The notes below the pieces were generated by a model that saw only the letters and a list, made by a program, of their open reading frames with translations, searched no databases and had not been told where the DNA came from. Positions 12,301-19,580 of a stretch of 64,000 bases of DNA are shown here, in pieces. The stretch comes from Xenopus tropicalis. Lineage: Eukaryota > Chordata > Amphibia > Anura > Pipidae. The stretch covers positions 46,761,358 through 46,825,357 of the forward strand of contig NC_030683.2 in the NCBI RefSeq assembly GCF_000004195.4, in the 5' to 3' direction. Position numbers and translations under genes: made by a program. Positions within the stretch are counted from its first letter, which is position 1. Each line of letters begins with the position of its first letter.

Positions 12301-14590
12301 GATTCCTGTTCAGAATCTGAATGAATATGGTCTGAGGGCTTATAAATGGAATTTGCACTTTGCAAATAGTCCTCAGACACTGCAACAGAAAAAGAAAAAA
12401 AAAGTTGTTTTTTTAATTAGTATTAGTATCAGAGGCTGTTCAGTATCTGATACTATTGCTCTGAAATATGCAATAAAAATGCTGTATGTGCATTGGCCCT
12501 ATTTATAAACTCCATTGCAGTAATCAAATAGATAAACTATTTAGAATAGATTTTTTTTCGGGATTAAGTACTGAAAAATGGATTAGACCTGATTCATTGC
12601 CCTCTATTTAAAAACATCTCTACCCAATGACATCATAATTTGAAAGCACTGGTTCTTATCATTAAATCTGGCATCTCTTCAGCAGAACCTACATATAGTC
12701 CATTTATAGGCAACAAATGTCATATTTTATAATAAATGTTTACATTCTCTAGGTCTGTATAAAGTCATGAATGGCATTTGACTCCTGTTTATCTTCCTTA
12801 ACTAAACCCATTGCATTCTACACAACAAAACTGTCACCTGCTATGTAACTGTGTGCCCTTTTTTCTTAATTTTAGCTTGATCGCTGTCCCCCTGGCTACA
12901 GCAGCATATTTATATTAACTGTAGAAGTTTTTTCTGAAACAAACACACAATTGTTACCAGGTAGGGGCAACAATGCATTATTTGTAAATGAATCCAAAAC
13001 CCTTTAATGTGTTGGGCTTAAAGTTCATTTGAGATGTCATGTAATCGAATAGCTCAATAGGCAGTATTAAATTGACATCAGTCCAATTTTAGGCCAGATA
13101 CTGGTCAGGTAGGTTTGTTCCCATAGATAGGCAGATAAGCTGCCAAATCAGTTAGACCCAAATCGGCAGATGAAATCTGTGTATGGCCACCTTTAGGGGT
13201 AGTTAAGGTCTCTGTCCTGGGTAGCAATGAGAAGAGAGCAGACAACACCGATTCAAAAAATACATATATTCTCTTTTTTTCCACAATGCTTTAAAGATCT
13301 TACACATCACACATTAGCGCTGTACCAGTTTAACATATTTTTAGGGTTATATACATACATACTTCCATCAATTATATAAGCAGCCAGTTAAGCTTATTTG
13401 TTATTTGAAGTATGTATGTATGTATGTATGTATGTATATCATTAATTATAAAGCGCTACTTATGTACGCAGTGCTGTACAGTAGAAGTGAATAAGTACCC
13501 TAAAGCGTTGCAAACACAGGCAGAACATACAAACTTTGGCTGGAATCTAACTTGGGACCCCAGTGCTGCAAAACAGCAATGCTCACCAGCGTGCCACCAA
13601 TGTACGCAGGCACTTCACTATGGGTATATGTGAAAATAATACAGATTTATGTAGGATGCTATACACAGGGGTGAACCCCACTCACTGTATATTCTTCTGT
13701 TTGACACACATCTAATATGCACAGCTCTATAAAAAATTATATTATGGGTTACACCGGCCATACAGGGAAAGATCTGCTCATTTGTTTAGTTAGCTTTTAT
13801 ACAGATCCCAGAGTTATATTTATATTTGCTAGATATTTGCCAAATATAATGATATGTAAAGCAGAAAAGTAAGATTTGTCCCATGCTATAATTATTATAG
13901 CCCCGCTGTGCTGTGGCTGCATATCTGTGATATACTCTGGGATATACTCTGGGATATACTCTGGGATATACTCTGGGATATACTCTGGGATATACTCTGG
14001 GATATACTCTGGGATATACTCTGGGATATACCTTGTGATATACTCTGGGATATACATGAGGCCCTGCTACTGGGAGCCACTGAATGCTCACATGCCCCAT
14101 TACCACAGCAGCTCTGCCCCCTCCCTACAGACTCGGCCACTGTATTAGTAACACAAAGGTACGATCTCCCCCTCCCAGTAAAGCAGTGCAGGGAACAGCT
14201 GTTTCCCCCTCCAAACCCGACTGCGCTTTAGGTTTCCCCCACTGCCCAGGCTTCTCGTTTGCTTCCTAACAGCTCTTTCACTGGGAAGCAGTTTCCAAGC
14301 TCTCTGGATAGAAAAGAGTTAAAAGTAAGACTCTGCCCCTTTCTAGGAACGATCCCTTCCCCTTGCAGTGTGTCTATAGCTATGCTTATTTACATGGCTG
14401 ACAATGCCAATACAATGCAAATACAAAACACCGGACTTCCATTTCCAATCAGCAGTAACCAGGTTCTACTCACTTTTGAACACTTCACATGCATCCAGAC
14501 ACTGGTTTTCTTATGAATGCGGCACACAGGGCTCCGGCCCGGGTTTCATACTTCTTAGCGCTTCCTGCTTCCCTGCCCGGCTTAGCAGTG
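3113..14590 (-). CDS. slc29a3: slc29a3, equilibrative nucleoside transporter 3 (5' part of the gene, exons 1-4)
   Basis: Gene-level entry. Spliced exons 2-4 encode about 199 residues matching the N-terminal part of vertebrate ENT3 (SLC29A3), the lysosomal/mitochondrial nucleoside transporter. Seen in order: a polar N-terminus with an acidic dileucine EQESLL, TM1 (IIFFLLGIGTSLPWNFF), an N-glycosylation sequon NCT in the first loop, TM2 in exon 3, and TM3 and TM4 in exon 4. Splice phases agree: exon 2 ends in phase 0, exon 3 in phase 2, exon 4 in phase 1. The human protein is about 475 residues, so over half lies to the left of the window. The gene runs head to tail behind unc5b, as in human. 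The first exon is only inferred from a strong donor and a GC-rich promoter-like stretch. Assignment to ENT3 rather than another ENT rests on sequence recall plus synteny. Confidence 0.88.
3630..4156. mobile_element. Palindromic MITE (GGGGCACATTTACTAA family)
   Basis: The ends are inverted copies: GGGGCACATTTACTAATCC on the left and the reverse complement (TTAGTAAATCAGCCCC) on the right, flanked by TAT on both sides. The interior is rich in variants of TACGACTTTTTCG in both orientations. The centre (about 3870-3920) holds a single copy of the roughly 52-bp unit that is amplified tenfold at 16178-16697. There is no coding capacity. A 3-bp target duplication suggests a PIF/Harbinger-type origin (inference). 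Confidence 0.75.
4295..4878. repeat. MITE-like repeat with GGCCATAC ends
   Basis: It begins TAAAGCTGGCCATACC and ends TGTGTATGGGGACCTTAA, approximately inverted ends. The interior has GATCGAATTA/CGATAT motifs shared with the copies at 7736-7988, 61761-62095 and 63691-63880. An internal boundary near 4620 suggests two related copies joined or nested. It is non-coding and lies in slc29a3 intron 3. Confidence 0.55.
5023..5447. mobile_element. T2-type TTAA MITE
   Basis: Terminal inverted repeats read (T/C)TAAAGGAACAGTAAC on the left and GTTACTGTTCCTTTAA on the right. The central part is a large hairpin in which ...GCAGATAACAGATAA and its complement surround 5230-5260. It matches the copies at 8892-9310 and 19581-21014. 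T2 elements of Xenopus carry TTAAAGG ends and target TTAA. Non-coding. Confidence 0.8.
5448..6501. other. slc29a3 intron 3, unique AT-rich sequence
   Basis: No repeat with definable ends and no coding exon were recognised here. Confidence 0.5.
6502..6584 (-). CDS. slc29a3: slc29a3 exon 3 (TM2)
   Basis: This 83-nt exon starts after ...TTATTTACAG and ends AACAG|GTAAGG. It encodes DYFESYFSIASAVPSV and then LILNFFLVN, the second membrane helix of ENT3, and leaves two bases (AG) that join G of exon 4 to give Arg. Exon 2 ends in phase 0, so the fit is exact. Confidence 0.88.
6585..7735. other. slc29a3 intron 2, left part
   Basis: Mostly unique AT-rich sequence. A short fragment at about 7258-7300 (ending GATCCCATACCTG) is the right end of the TA-flanked MITE family seen complete at 28879-29206. 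Confidence 0.5.
7736..7988. repeat. MITE-like repeat with GGCCATACAC ends
   Basis: The left end is AAGATGGCCATACAC and the right end GTGTATGGCCACCTTT, inverted to each other. The interior contains a GATCG-rich segment shared with 4295-4878 and 63691-63880. Non-coding. Confidence 0.65.
8282..9572 (+). mobile_element. LINE 3' fragment (L2/CR1-like), interrupted
   Basis: Positions about 8285-8866 encode a degenerate reverse transcriptase C-terminal region with SARCLGVIFNQSLSF, CLDYCNLLLTGLP, QSILNSAARILLL and SLAWLPVKQRIAYKILL, typical of the L2/CR1/Rex group of vertebrate LINEs. The distal part is frameshifted and lacks the usual WNSLP motif in frame. After the T2 insertion (8892-9310) the 3' UTR continues with TTAGATTGTAAGCTCTATGG, ...TACAGCGCTACG... 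and ends TTTATAAATAAGG plus (CATA)n. The 3' tail is shared with the SINE at 13411-13600. Confidence 0.75.
8892..9310. mobile_element. T2-type TTAA MITE inside the LINE
   Basis: TTAAAGGAACAGTAACACC at the left and GGTGTTACTGTTCCTTTAA at the right are perfect inverted ends flanked by the TTAA target. The 419-bp element contains the same central hairpin as 5023-5447. It interrupts the LINE 3' UTR and is therefore younger than it. Confidence 0.88.
9871..10575. repeat. Tandem duplication of about 395 bp
   Basis: Copy A is 9871-10265 and copy B 10266-10575. Both begin GGAATTATATATGAAGTTT and both end with GGCATAGAGCTAT.TGTTCC. Copy B lacks about 85 bp present in A (around 9985-10065). Sequence identity is high, so the duplication looks fairly recent. 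It lies in slc29a3 intron 2 and is non-coding. Confidence 0.85.
10576..11445. other. slc29a3 intron 2, no feature recognised
   Basis: AT-rich unique sequence. Nothing with defined ends and no coding signal were seen. Confidence 0.5.
11446..11690. repeat. Double-hairpin GC-rich repeat
   Basis: First hairpin: GGGGAGATTAGTCGCCCGCG (about 11477) pairs with CGCGGGCGACTAATCTCCCC (about 11500). Second: a roughly 50-nt arm at about 11535-11585 (GCCATCCCACCGGCGAACAT...) pairs with its complement at about 11637-11688, with the CG-rich loop between. A second copy with both hairpins is at about 21703-21815, and a degraded one lies near 25060-25110. Open frames here are consequences of the palindrome. 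Confidence 0.8.
11691..12092. other. slc29a3 intron 2 next to exon 2
   Basis: Unique AT-rich intron sequence with no repeat ends recognised. Confidence 0.5.
12093..12379 (-). CDS. slc29a3: slc29a3 exon 2 (N-terminus and TM1)
   Basis: This 287-nt exon has acceptor TTTTTCTGTTGCAG before TGTCTGAG and donor GACATAAGC|GTGAGT. It encodes (V/M)SEDYLQSANSIYKP..., an acidic dileucine EQESLL (E-x-x-x-L-L, the lysosomal sorting type known for ENT3), the first membrane helix (YIIFFLLGIGTSLPWNFF) and the glycosylation sequon NCT in the following loop. The first two bases, TG, complete a codon begun in exon 1. In human ENT3 this codon is Val after MAV. Here the candidate exon 1 ends in A, which would make it ATG. 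Confidence 0.9.
13411..13600 (-). mobile_element. tRNA-derived SINE with LINE-like 3' tail
   Basis: Read on the minus strand it starts near 13600 with GGTGGCACGCTGGTGAGCAT and GCAGCACTGGGGTCCC. A degenerate B-box-like AGTTAGATTCC follows, then AGTTTGTATGTTC. The 3' end has TACAGCACTGCGTACAT, GTAGCGCTTTATAATTAATG and (TATG/CATA)n. The tail resembles that of the LINE at 9500-9572, the usual LINE/SINE partnership. Confidence 0.7.
13930..14056. repeat. 12-bp minisatellite, about 10-11 units
   Basis: The unit is GATATACTCTGG, with one variant unit (GATATACCTTGT) near the right end. Because 12 is a multiple of 3, several frames stay open through it and give artefact translations such as (YSGI)n. 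It lies in intron 1 about 0.5 kb from the putative slc29a3 first exon. Confidence 0.92.
14474..14590 (-). other. slc29a3: Candidate slc29a3 exon 1 (5' UTR)
   Basis: On the minus strand a strong donor TTCAAAA|GTGAGT sits at 14474/14473, just below a GC-rich promoter-like block. Splicing to exon 2 (12379) joins the final A to TG, creating an ATG with A at -3, followed by TCTGAGGAC (MSEDYL...). Two upstream ATGs lie in this exon. One opens a 12-codon frame ending TAA within the exon. The other (ATGCATGTG) is out of frame and would run 40 codons into exon 2. The 5' boundary is unknown. An alternative first exon encoding MAV, as in human, cannot be excluded. Confidence 0.45.
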
Positions 14591-14625
14591 GGCGTGGCCA
14601 ATGGTAACCACGCCCCGCAGGCAGA
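14585..14625 (-). promoter_or_regulatory. GC-box / CCAAT promoter-like block for slc29a3
   Basis: On the minus strand GGGGCGTGG, ATTGG (inverted CCAAT) and CCACGCCC follow one another within 40 bp, in a locally GC-rich stretch (about 14520-14625) that stands out from AT-rich surroundings. No TATA box is seen. The position just upstream of the candidate exon 1 fits a housekeeping-type promoter. Confidence 0.5.
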
Positions 14626-15010
14626 GTTTTGCCTTTTACACACACAGTGACAACAAGATCAGTATTGTCAGCATAGTGGGAAGAATCATGTGCTGCTTAT
14701 ACAATATTTACATTCGTGGAGATTTCTTAAAGCACAGCAAAGCTCTGAAATATCTAACTTGAAAGTATACTTTTTTATTGTGCTGTTTAATGAGGCTTTT
14801 AAAATACCTGGTTATAGGTGTTTTTGGCCCAAAACAGCAGAACATGGTTACATTATTACCAACTCCCTCAGCTGAGCCTAGCTGTAGTGGAGAAAGGGAG
14901 TGATGTTGTTGAACTACCTATTTTTGTTCCAGCCCAATGGGGTATTAAACCCTGTGGGTCCCTCCGCAATTGTATTTTGCCTATGTTTTTTTTGTTTCAT
15001 GTTGGACATG
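14626..15010. other. Upstream of slc29a3, no feature recognised
   Basis: Short open frames occur here, but none has recognisable content. Confidence 0.5.
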
Positions 15011-15378
15011 TTTCATATAACTCCAACATTTCCACAGTGCTTTACATCAGTCCTTCCCCAGTGGAGCTTACACTTTAAGGTACCTTATTACATTTACACT
15101 CATTATGGCCACTTTTATCAGAAGACAAATAACCCGCAAGTATGTTTTTGAAGTGTGGAGAGAATCTAAGAATACAGCAATGGGACTTAAAATATAACTT
15201 AGACATTAAAAAAGCCCAATAAGATTGTTTTGCCTCCAATAAGGCTAATGCCACACAAAGCGTATGCAGCGCCGGATTTCATATCTGAGCGCCCAGAGGC
15301 CACCCTCATTGGTCGCCCCCCGCCATGCATGCGCGAACAGCAACCCCCCCCTCGTTTACGCTTGCATACAGAGCAATG
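15011..15378. repeat. Duplicated segment, copy A
   Basis: It is nearly identical to 15631-16035, from TTTCATATAACTCCAACATT through GAATCTAAGAATACAGCAAT to the GCATGC..GAACAGCAACCC block. Copy A lacks about 70 bp of copy B (15799-15870), which is a piece of the TA-flanked MITE family. Confidence 0.85.
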
Positions 15379-15630
15379 GGGAGAGGTCCCCATTGCTCCA
15401 TATGGGAGCTACATTTCAAAATTTTGGTGCAACGGGCTGGCATGCTGTCCCCACATTTGTGCCGCCCTAGGCCTGGGCCTTTGTGGCCTCTCCACAAATC
15501 CGGGCCTGAGTGTATGGCGTATATTTTCTGCAAGCGTTTTTCGGCTTGCTGAAAAATATGCGCCATATGCTTAGGTCCCTATTCATTGAAGTACGATTGA
15601 GTCCGAATGCTAAAAATTCATATATTTTTT

Positions 15631-16035
15631 TTTTCATATAACTCCAACATTTCCACAGTGCTTTACATCAGTCCCTTCCCCAGTGGGAAGTACCTTATTA
15701 CATTTACACTCATTATGGCCACTTTTATCAGAAGACAAATAACCCGCAAGTATGTTTTTGAAGTGTGGAGAGAATCTAAGAATACAGCAATGGGACTTGT
15801 TATACAGAATGCTTGGGACCCGGGGTTTTCCACTCTTTTTTGTAACAGATCTCTATACTCCAAGTCTACTTAAAATATAACTTAGACATTAAATAAACCC
15901 AATAAGATTGTTTTGCCTCCAATAAGGCTAATGCCACACGAAGCATATGCAGCCCCGAGGCCGCCCCCATTGGTCGCCCCCCGCCATGCATGCACGAACA
16001 GCAACCCCCCCTCGTTTACGCTTGCATACGGAGCA
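15631..16035. repeat. Duplicated segment, copy B
   Basis: Partner of 15011-15378, offset by about 620 bp. It holds the longer version, including CTTGGGACCCGGGGTTTTCC from the TA-flanked MITE family. Confidence 0.85.
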
Positions 16036-16177
16036 ATATTTTTTTCTAAGTTTTAGAACTGTGCATATTTTCGGCAATTTTTTCCGTTAATTTCTGTGAC
16101 TTTTTCGATAATTTGTGCGAAAAAATTGTATTGCAACGAGTACGAAAGTTTTGGATTTATTCACACTTCGGTATTGT

Positions 16178-16697
16178 GACTTTCCTTGGGCCGGGTTGGA
16201 GCTGCAGAGTGCCATTGAGCCCTATGGGAGACTTTCCTTGGGCCGGGTTGGAGCTGCAGAGTGCCATTGAGCCCTATGGGAGACTTTCCTTGGGCCGGGT
16301 TGGAGCTGCAGAGTGCCATTGAGCCCTATGGGAGACTTTCCTTGGGCCGGGTTGGAGCTGCAGAGTGCCATTGAGCCCTATGGGAGACTTTCCTTGGGCC
16401 AGGTTGGAGCTGCAGAGTGCCATTGAGCCCTATGGGAGACTTTCAATGGGCCGGGTTGGAGCTGCAGAGTGCCATTGAGCCCTATGGGAGACTTTCCTTG
16501 GGCCGGGTTGGAGCTGCAGAGTGCCATTGAGCCCCATGGGAGACTTTCCTTGGGCCGGGTTGGAGCTGCAGAGTGCCATTGAGCCCTATGGGAGACTTTC
16601 CTTGGGCCGGGTTGGAGCTGCAGAGTGCCATTGAGCCCTATGGGAGACTTTCAATGGGCCGGGTTGGAGCTGCAGAGTGCCATTGAGTCCTATGGGA
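16178..16697. repeat. 52-bp minisatellite, 10 units
   Basis: The unit starts GACTTTCCTTGGGCCGGGTT and continues GGAGCTGCAGAGTGCCATTG AGCCCTATGGGA. Units are almost identical; two carry TTTCAATGGG instead of TTTCCTTGGG, and the last has GAGTCC. A single unit is found in the MITE at 3630-4156, so the array arose by amplification of a MITE-internal segment. Confidence 0.93.
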
Positions 16698-16915
16698 GGC
16701 TTCCAAAATCATGCACAGAAGGATCAAAGTCAGAAAGTTTTCTGTGCCATTTACAATTGTTCAGATACAAAACTTTCGGATCGTACCACGATTTTTTGTA
16801 TGACCACAATAAGAAATTTTCACGCTATTAACGCACATCAGAATTTATCGGATTTGATACAAATTATTCTTAACGTACTTTTAAAAGTCTGAAATTCGGA
16901 CTTTGATAAATGGGC

Positions 16916-17130
16916 CCCATAGTGTGGCATGAGCCTAATGATTGCGAATAAGAACACTACCTGTCTGAGTGTATAATGCCAGCAGTAAAAAGGCTGAACT
17001 ACACAGGATATTTTATTCAGGCTTTGTGGGTCAAACTTTATTTAACCCACTATTTTATATTTTGACCCATGTGAAAACAACCGAATTGTAGGATGTGTTC
17101 TGTCTACAAAATCTCCTGTGTAGTTTAGCC
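16916..17130. other. Short unique spacer
   Basis: Unique sequence between two mobile elements; no feature seen. Confidence 0.5.
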
Positions 17131-17138
17131 CTTAGTAG

Positions 17139-17597
17139 TAGTGATGGGCGAAATGTTTCGCCAGGCATGGATCCGCGACGAATTTCCGCGTTTCGCCATT
17201 GGCGGATTGTTTCGCGAAAGGATGAAAATATTAGCTGCGGAAAAATTCGGCGCACGTCCAAAAATTGTCGCCGGCGTCAAAAAAGAAAAATAATAGCCGC
17301 GGGCGGCGAAACAATAGCCGCGTGCGACAAAATAATAGCCGTGGGCGACGAAACAATAGCCGCGCGAGACGAAACAATAGCCGCGCGACAAAACAATAGC
17401 CGCGGGCAACGAAACAATAGCCGCGGGCAACGAAACAATAGCCGCGCGACAAAATAATAGCAGCGGGCGACGAAACAATAGCCGCGCGACAAAATAATAG
17501 CCGCGGGCGACGAAACAATAGCCGCGCGACAAAATAATAGCCGCGGGCGACAAATTTTTTTTGTCACACGACATTTTCGCCGTTTCGCTCATCACTA
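17139..17597. mobile_element. hAT-type non-autonomous element with exact 8-bp target duplication
   Basis: The ends are TAGTGATGGGCGAAA and TTTCGCTCATCACTA. The flanks CTTAGTAG (17131-17138) and CTTAGTAG (17598-17605) are an exact 8-bp duplication, and the TAGNG end fits the hAT superfamily. The interior is GC-rich and consists mainly of an 18/21-bp tandem array. There is no transposase. Confidence 0.85.
17281..17551. repeat. 18/21-bp minisatellite inside the hAT element
   Basis: Alternating units are of the type AACAATAGCCGCGGGCGACGA (21 bp, key core AATAGCCGCG) and AATAATAGCCGCGCGACA (18 bp). Both lengths are multiples of 3, which leaves several frames open on both strands for about 90-150 codons. 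Those frames are not genes. Confidence 0.88.
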
Positions 17598-17600
17598 CTT

Positions 17601-18024
17601 AGTAGCACTCGGAAAACATTCATGGTGCTTTTCTTTTTAGATAAGTTTACTCACGATCATCTCAAGCAAAGGTTTTGTGGGAAATGTCCGAATGCGTTTT
17701 TTTCGTAATGATTGGTATTTTTGTGACTTTTTTGTCGGCATCGCGACTTTTTCGTATATTTTCTGCGACTTTTTTGTCGCGAAAAAATCGTATTGGTTTT
17801 TCCACCGTTTACAGTAGCACTCGGAAAACATTCATGGTGCTTTTCTTTTTAGATAAGTATACTCACGATCACCTCAAGCAAAGGTTTTGTGGGAAATGTC
17901 CGAATGCATTTTTTTCGTAATGATTGGTATTTTTGTGACTTTTTTGTCGGCGTCGCGACTTTTTCGTATATTTTCTGCGACTTTTTTGTCGCGAAAAAAT
18001 CGTATTGGTTTTTCCACCGTTTAC
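17601..18024. repeat. 212-bp tandem duplication (two copies)
   Basis: 17601-17812 and 17813-18024 both begin AGTAGCACTCGGAAAACATT and end TTGGTTTTTCCACCGTTTAC, with only a few differences. The second half of each unit is the left arm of the palindromic MITE family. The first copy starts inside the target duplication of the neighbouring hAT element. Confidence 0.9.
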
Positions 18025-18200
18025 AAACAATAGCTCAATACGAAAAAATTGCGATGGCGCGCAAAATACGATAAAGTCGCAGCGACGAAGAAATTGCGAC
18101 AAATACGAAAAATTGTTGATGGCGACGAAAAAGTCGCAAAATTTTCGTTTCCAATCCGATTTTTTCCTTTTCAGAATTTGTGGATTAGTAAATCTCCCCC
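17680..18200. mobile_element. Palindromic MITE (GGGGCACATTTACTAA family), rearranged
   Basis: The right end reads GGATTAGTAAATCTCCCCC followed by TTA at about 18198. The left arm is duplicated within the 212-bp repeat and its terminal GGGG end is lost. The interior is dominated by GCGACTTTTTCGTA-type motifs in both orientations. Confidence 0.65.
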
Positions 18201-19580
18201 TTAGAGTCAAGAATTATAAAGTGAAAGAAATCTTAAACATTTGAACATACAAATGTGGCAACCAAAACCTGGCAATCTTCTATGTTAGGCAGTGGGGTTG
18301 CTTATTACCTCATTACAAAGTTATTCTATTTTTTTGAGTTTTTTTAGCAGTCCCAATTTGAAAATGAATAGGATAATGTGATTCTTGATTCAAGTTTTTT
18401 TTCTCTGTTTTACATGATCAGTTTTTTGCTTCACAAGTTTCTTCATATATAAAGCTTGCAATCATGGTTTTCAAAGAACTGAGTTTAGTCAAGTTTTTTT
18501 TAACTGCTTCTTTGAATAATTTACTTTGGTGAATGCAAAAGTTGTGTCTTGAGTGCAAGAGCTCCAGAAGCTTTGGGCAAGGTGCACACTGAAAAAAACA
18601 GGCATGATTTGCATTAGTTTCTTTATACTTTGCATCTTATCCATGAAAAATGATTGTTAATTTTTTTTTTAAATATTGCTGAATTTATAACTGATTAAAA
18701 GCTGTGTATTTACTATACAAACCAAGGGAGTAACTGTCGTTCTTGATGCCCTTGGGTGCCTATTAATTTAAAAAATAAATAAATAAGAACTCTGCGGAAG
18801 TGCAGAAGTGAAGTCACTTGTCACAGGAAGTGACATTACAAGCAGCCCAAAGTGATGTCACGTGTGATGTCACTTCCACATACAGGGGACGCATTTAGGT
18901 CCGGTTCCTAGGGTGGCACCAGACCTAAAAACAGAGCTGCAAGTAAGTTTTATTGATAAGCACCTGAATGAAAGTACTGGTTAGTCACTTTAGAGAATAA
19001 GAATCTAAGTACACTAAAGATTCTGCTTACATTTATGTTACCAATTCTTTTTTTTCACATTATTGCAGAGATCTAAAGCCAGAAAATATAGATATATATC
19101 AGATTTTGGACTGAGCAAATATAACGTTTTTTCTAATAATGCCATAGAACCCCACTGACCTTTAGCTAACTTACATCACTGCTTGTGATTAAGGAATGGC
19201 ACCTGGCAAGCGCACCAACAGCAATGTAGGGAGTCTGGCATATAAGGCCCCAGTAGGGTTGCCACCTGGCTGGTATTTTGAAAGATATTTAAGAAAAAGA
19301 TAAAACATTTTAAGAAAGCAAGATAAGTTTTTTTTTCCAGAAAAGGTGACAATACTAGGCTCCAGAAGTAATTCAAGAAGAGCCCTGCAATGGATCTGTA
19401 GACTGCTAGGCTGTTGGGGTGAGCAAGTGGAATGAGGAAATGGAATATTTAAAAAGGTATTTTAAAAAAAGTACAGTTAGAATACACTACACATGGCCAC
19501 ACCATGCTATAATGAGTAAAATAACATGTATTATTAAAGTGTAAAAAGAGGTGTTAGCTGGAGGAATGCTGTCTACAACC
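18201..19580. other. Intergenic, no feature recognised
   Basis: AT-rich DNA with homopolymer runs. Short fragments resemble repeats (for instance around 18860-18930), but no ends could be defined. Confidence 0.5.

Larger units (their letters stand above)
12380..14473. other. slc29a3 intron 1
   Basis: It contains a fragment of the GGCCATACAC-type repeat ending TGTGTATGGCCACCTTTAG at about 13195, the SINE at 13411-13600 and the 12-bp minisatellite at 13930-14056. A partial T2-type stretch lies near 12870-12970. The remainder shows nothing recognisable. Confidence 0.5.
15571..16915. mobile_element. Palindromic MITE relative with internal expansion and insertion
   Basis: The right end AAGTCCGAATTTCAGAC-type sequence (as complement) next to GGGCCC at 16906-16914 resembles the left end GTCCC..TTCATTGAAGTACGATTGAGTCCGAATGC at about 15575. 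The interior has TTTTTCGATAATTTGTGCG blocks as in the 3630-4156 family. Copy B of the duplicated segment (15631-16035) sits inside the left half, and a tenfold 52-bp array fills the centre. Boundaries are approximate. Confidence 0.5.

Noticed and set aside
13786..14231. Frames encoding (PRVY)n, (IPEY)n, (YSGI)n and (SQSI)n peptides
   Set aside because: All are translations of the 12-bp minisatellite; no start context or homologue.
17095..17595. Overlapping open frames of 95-156 codons on both strands
   Set aside because: They run through an 18/21-bp tandem array inside a hAT MITE. Openness in several frames follows from unit lengths divisible by three.
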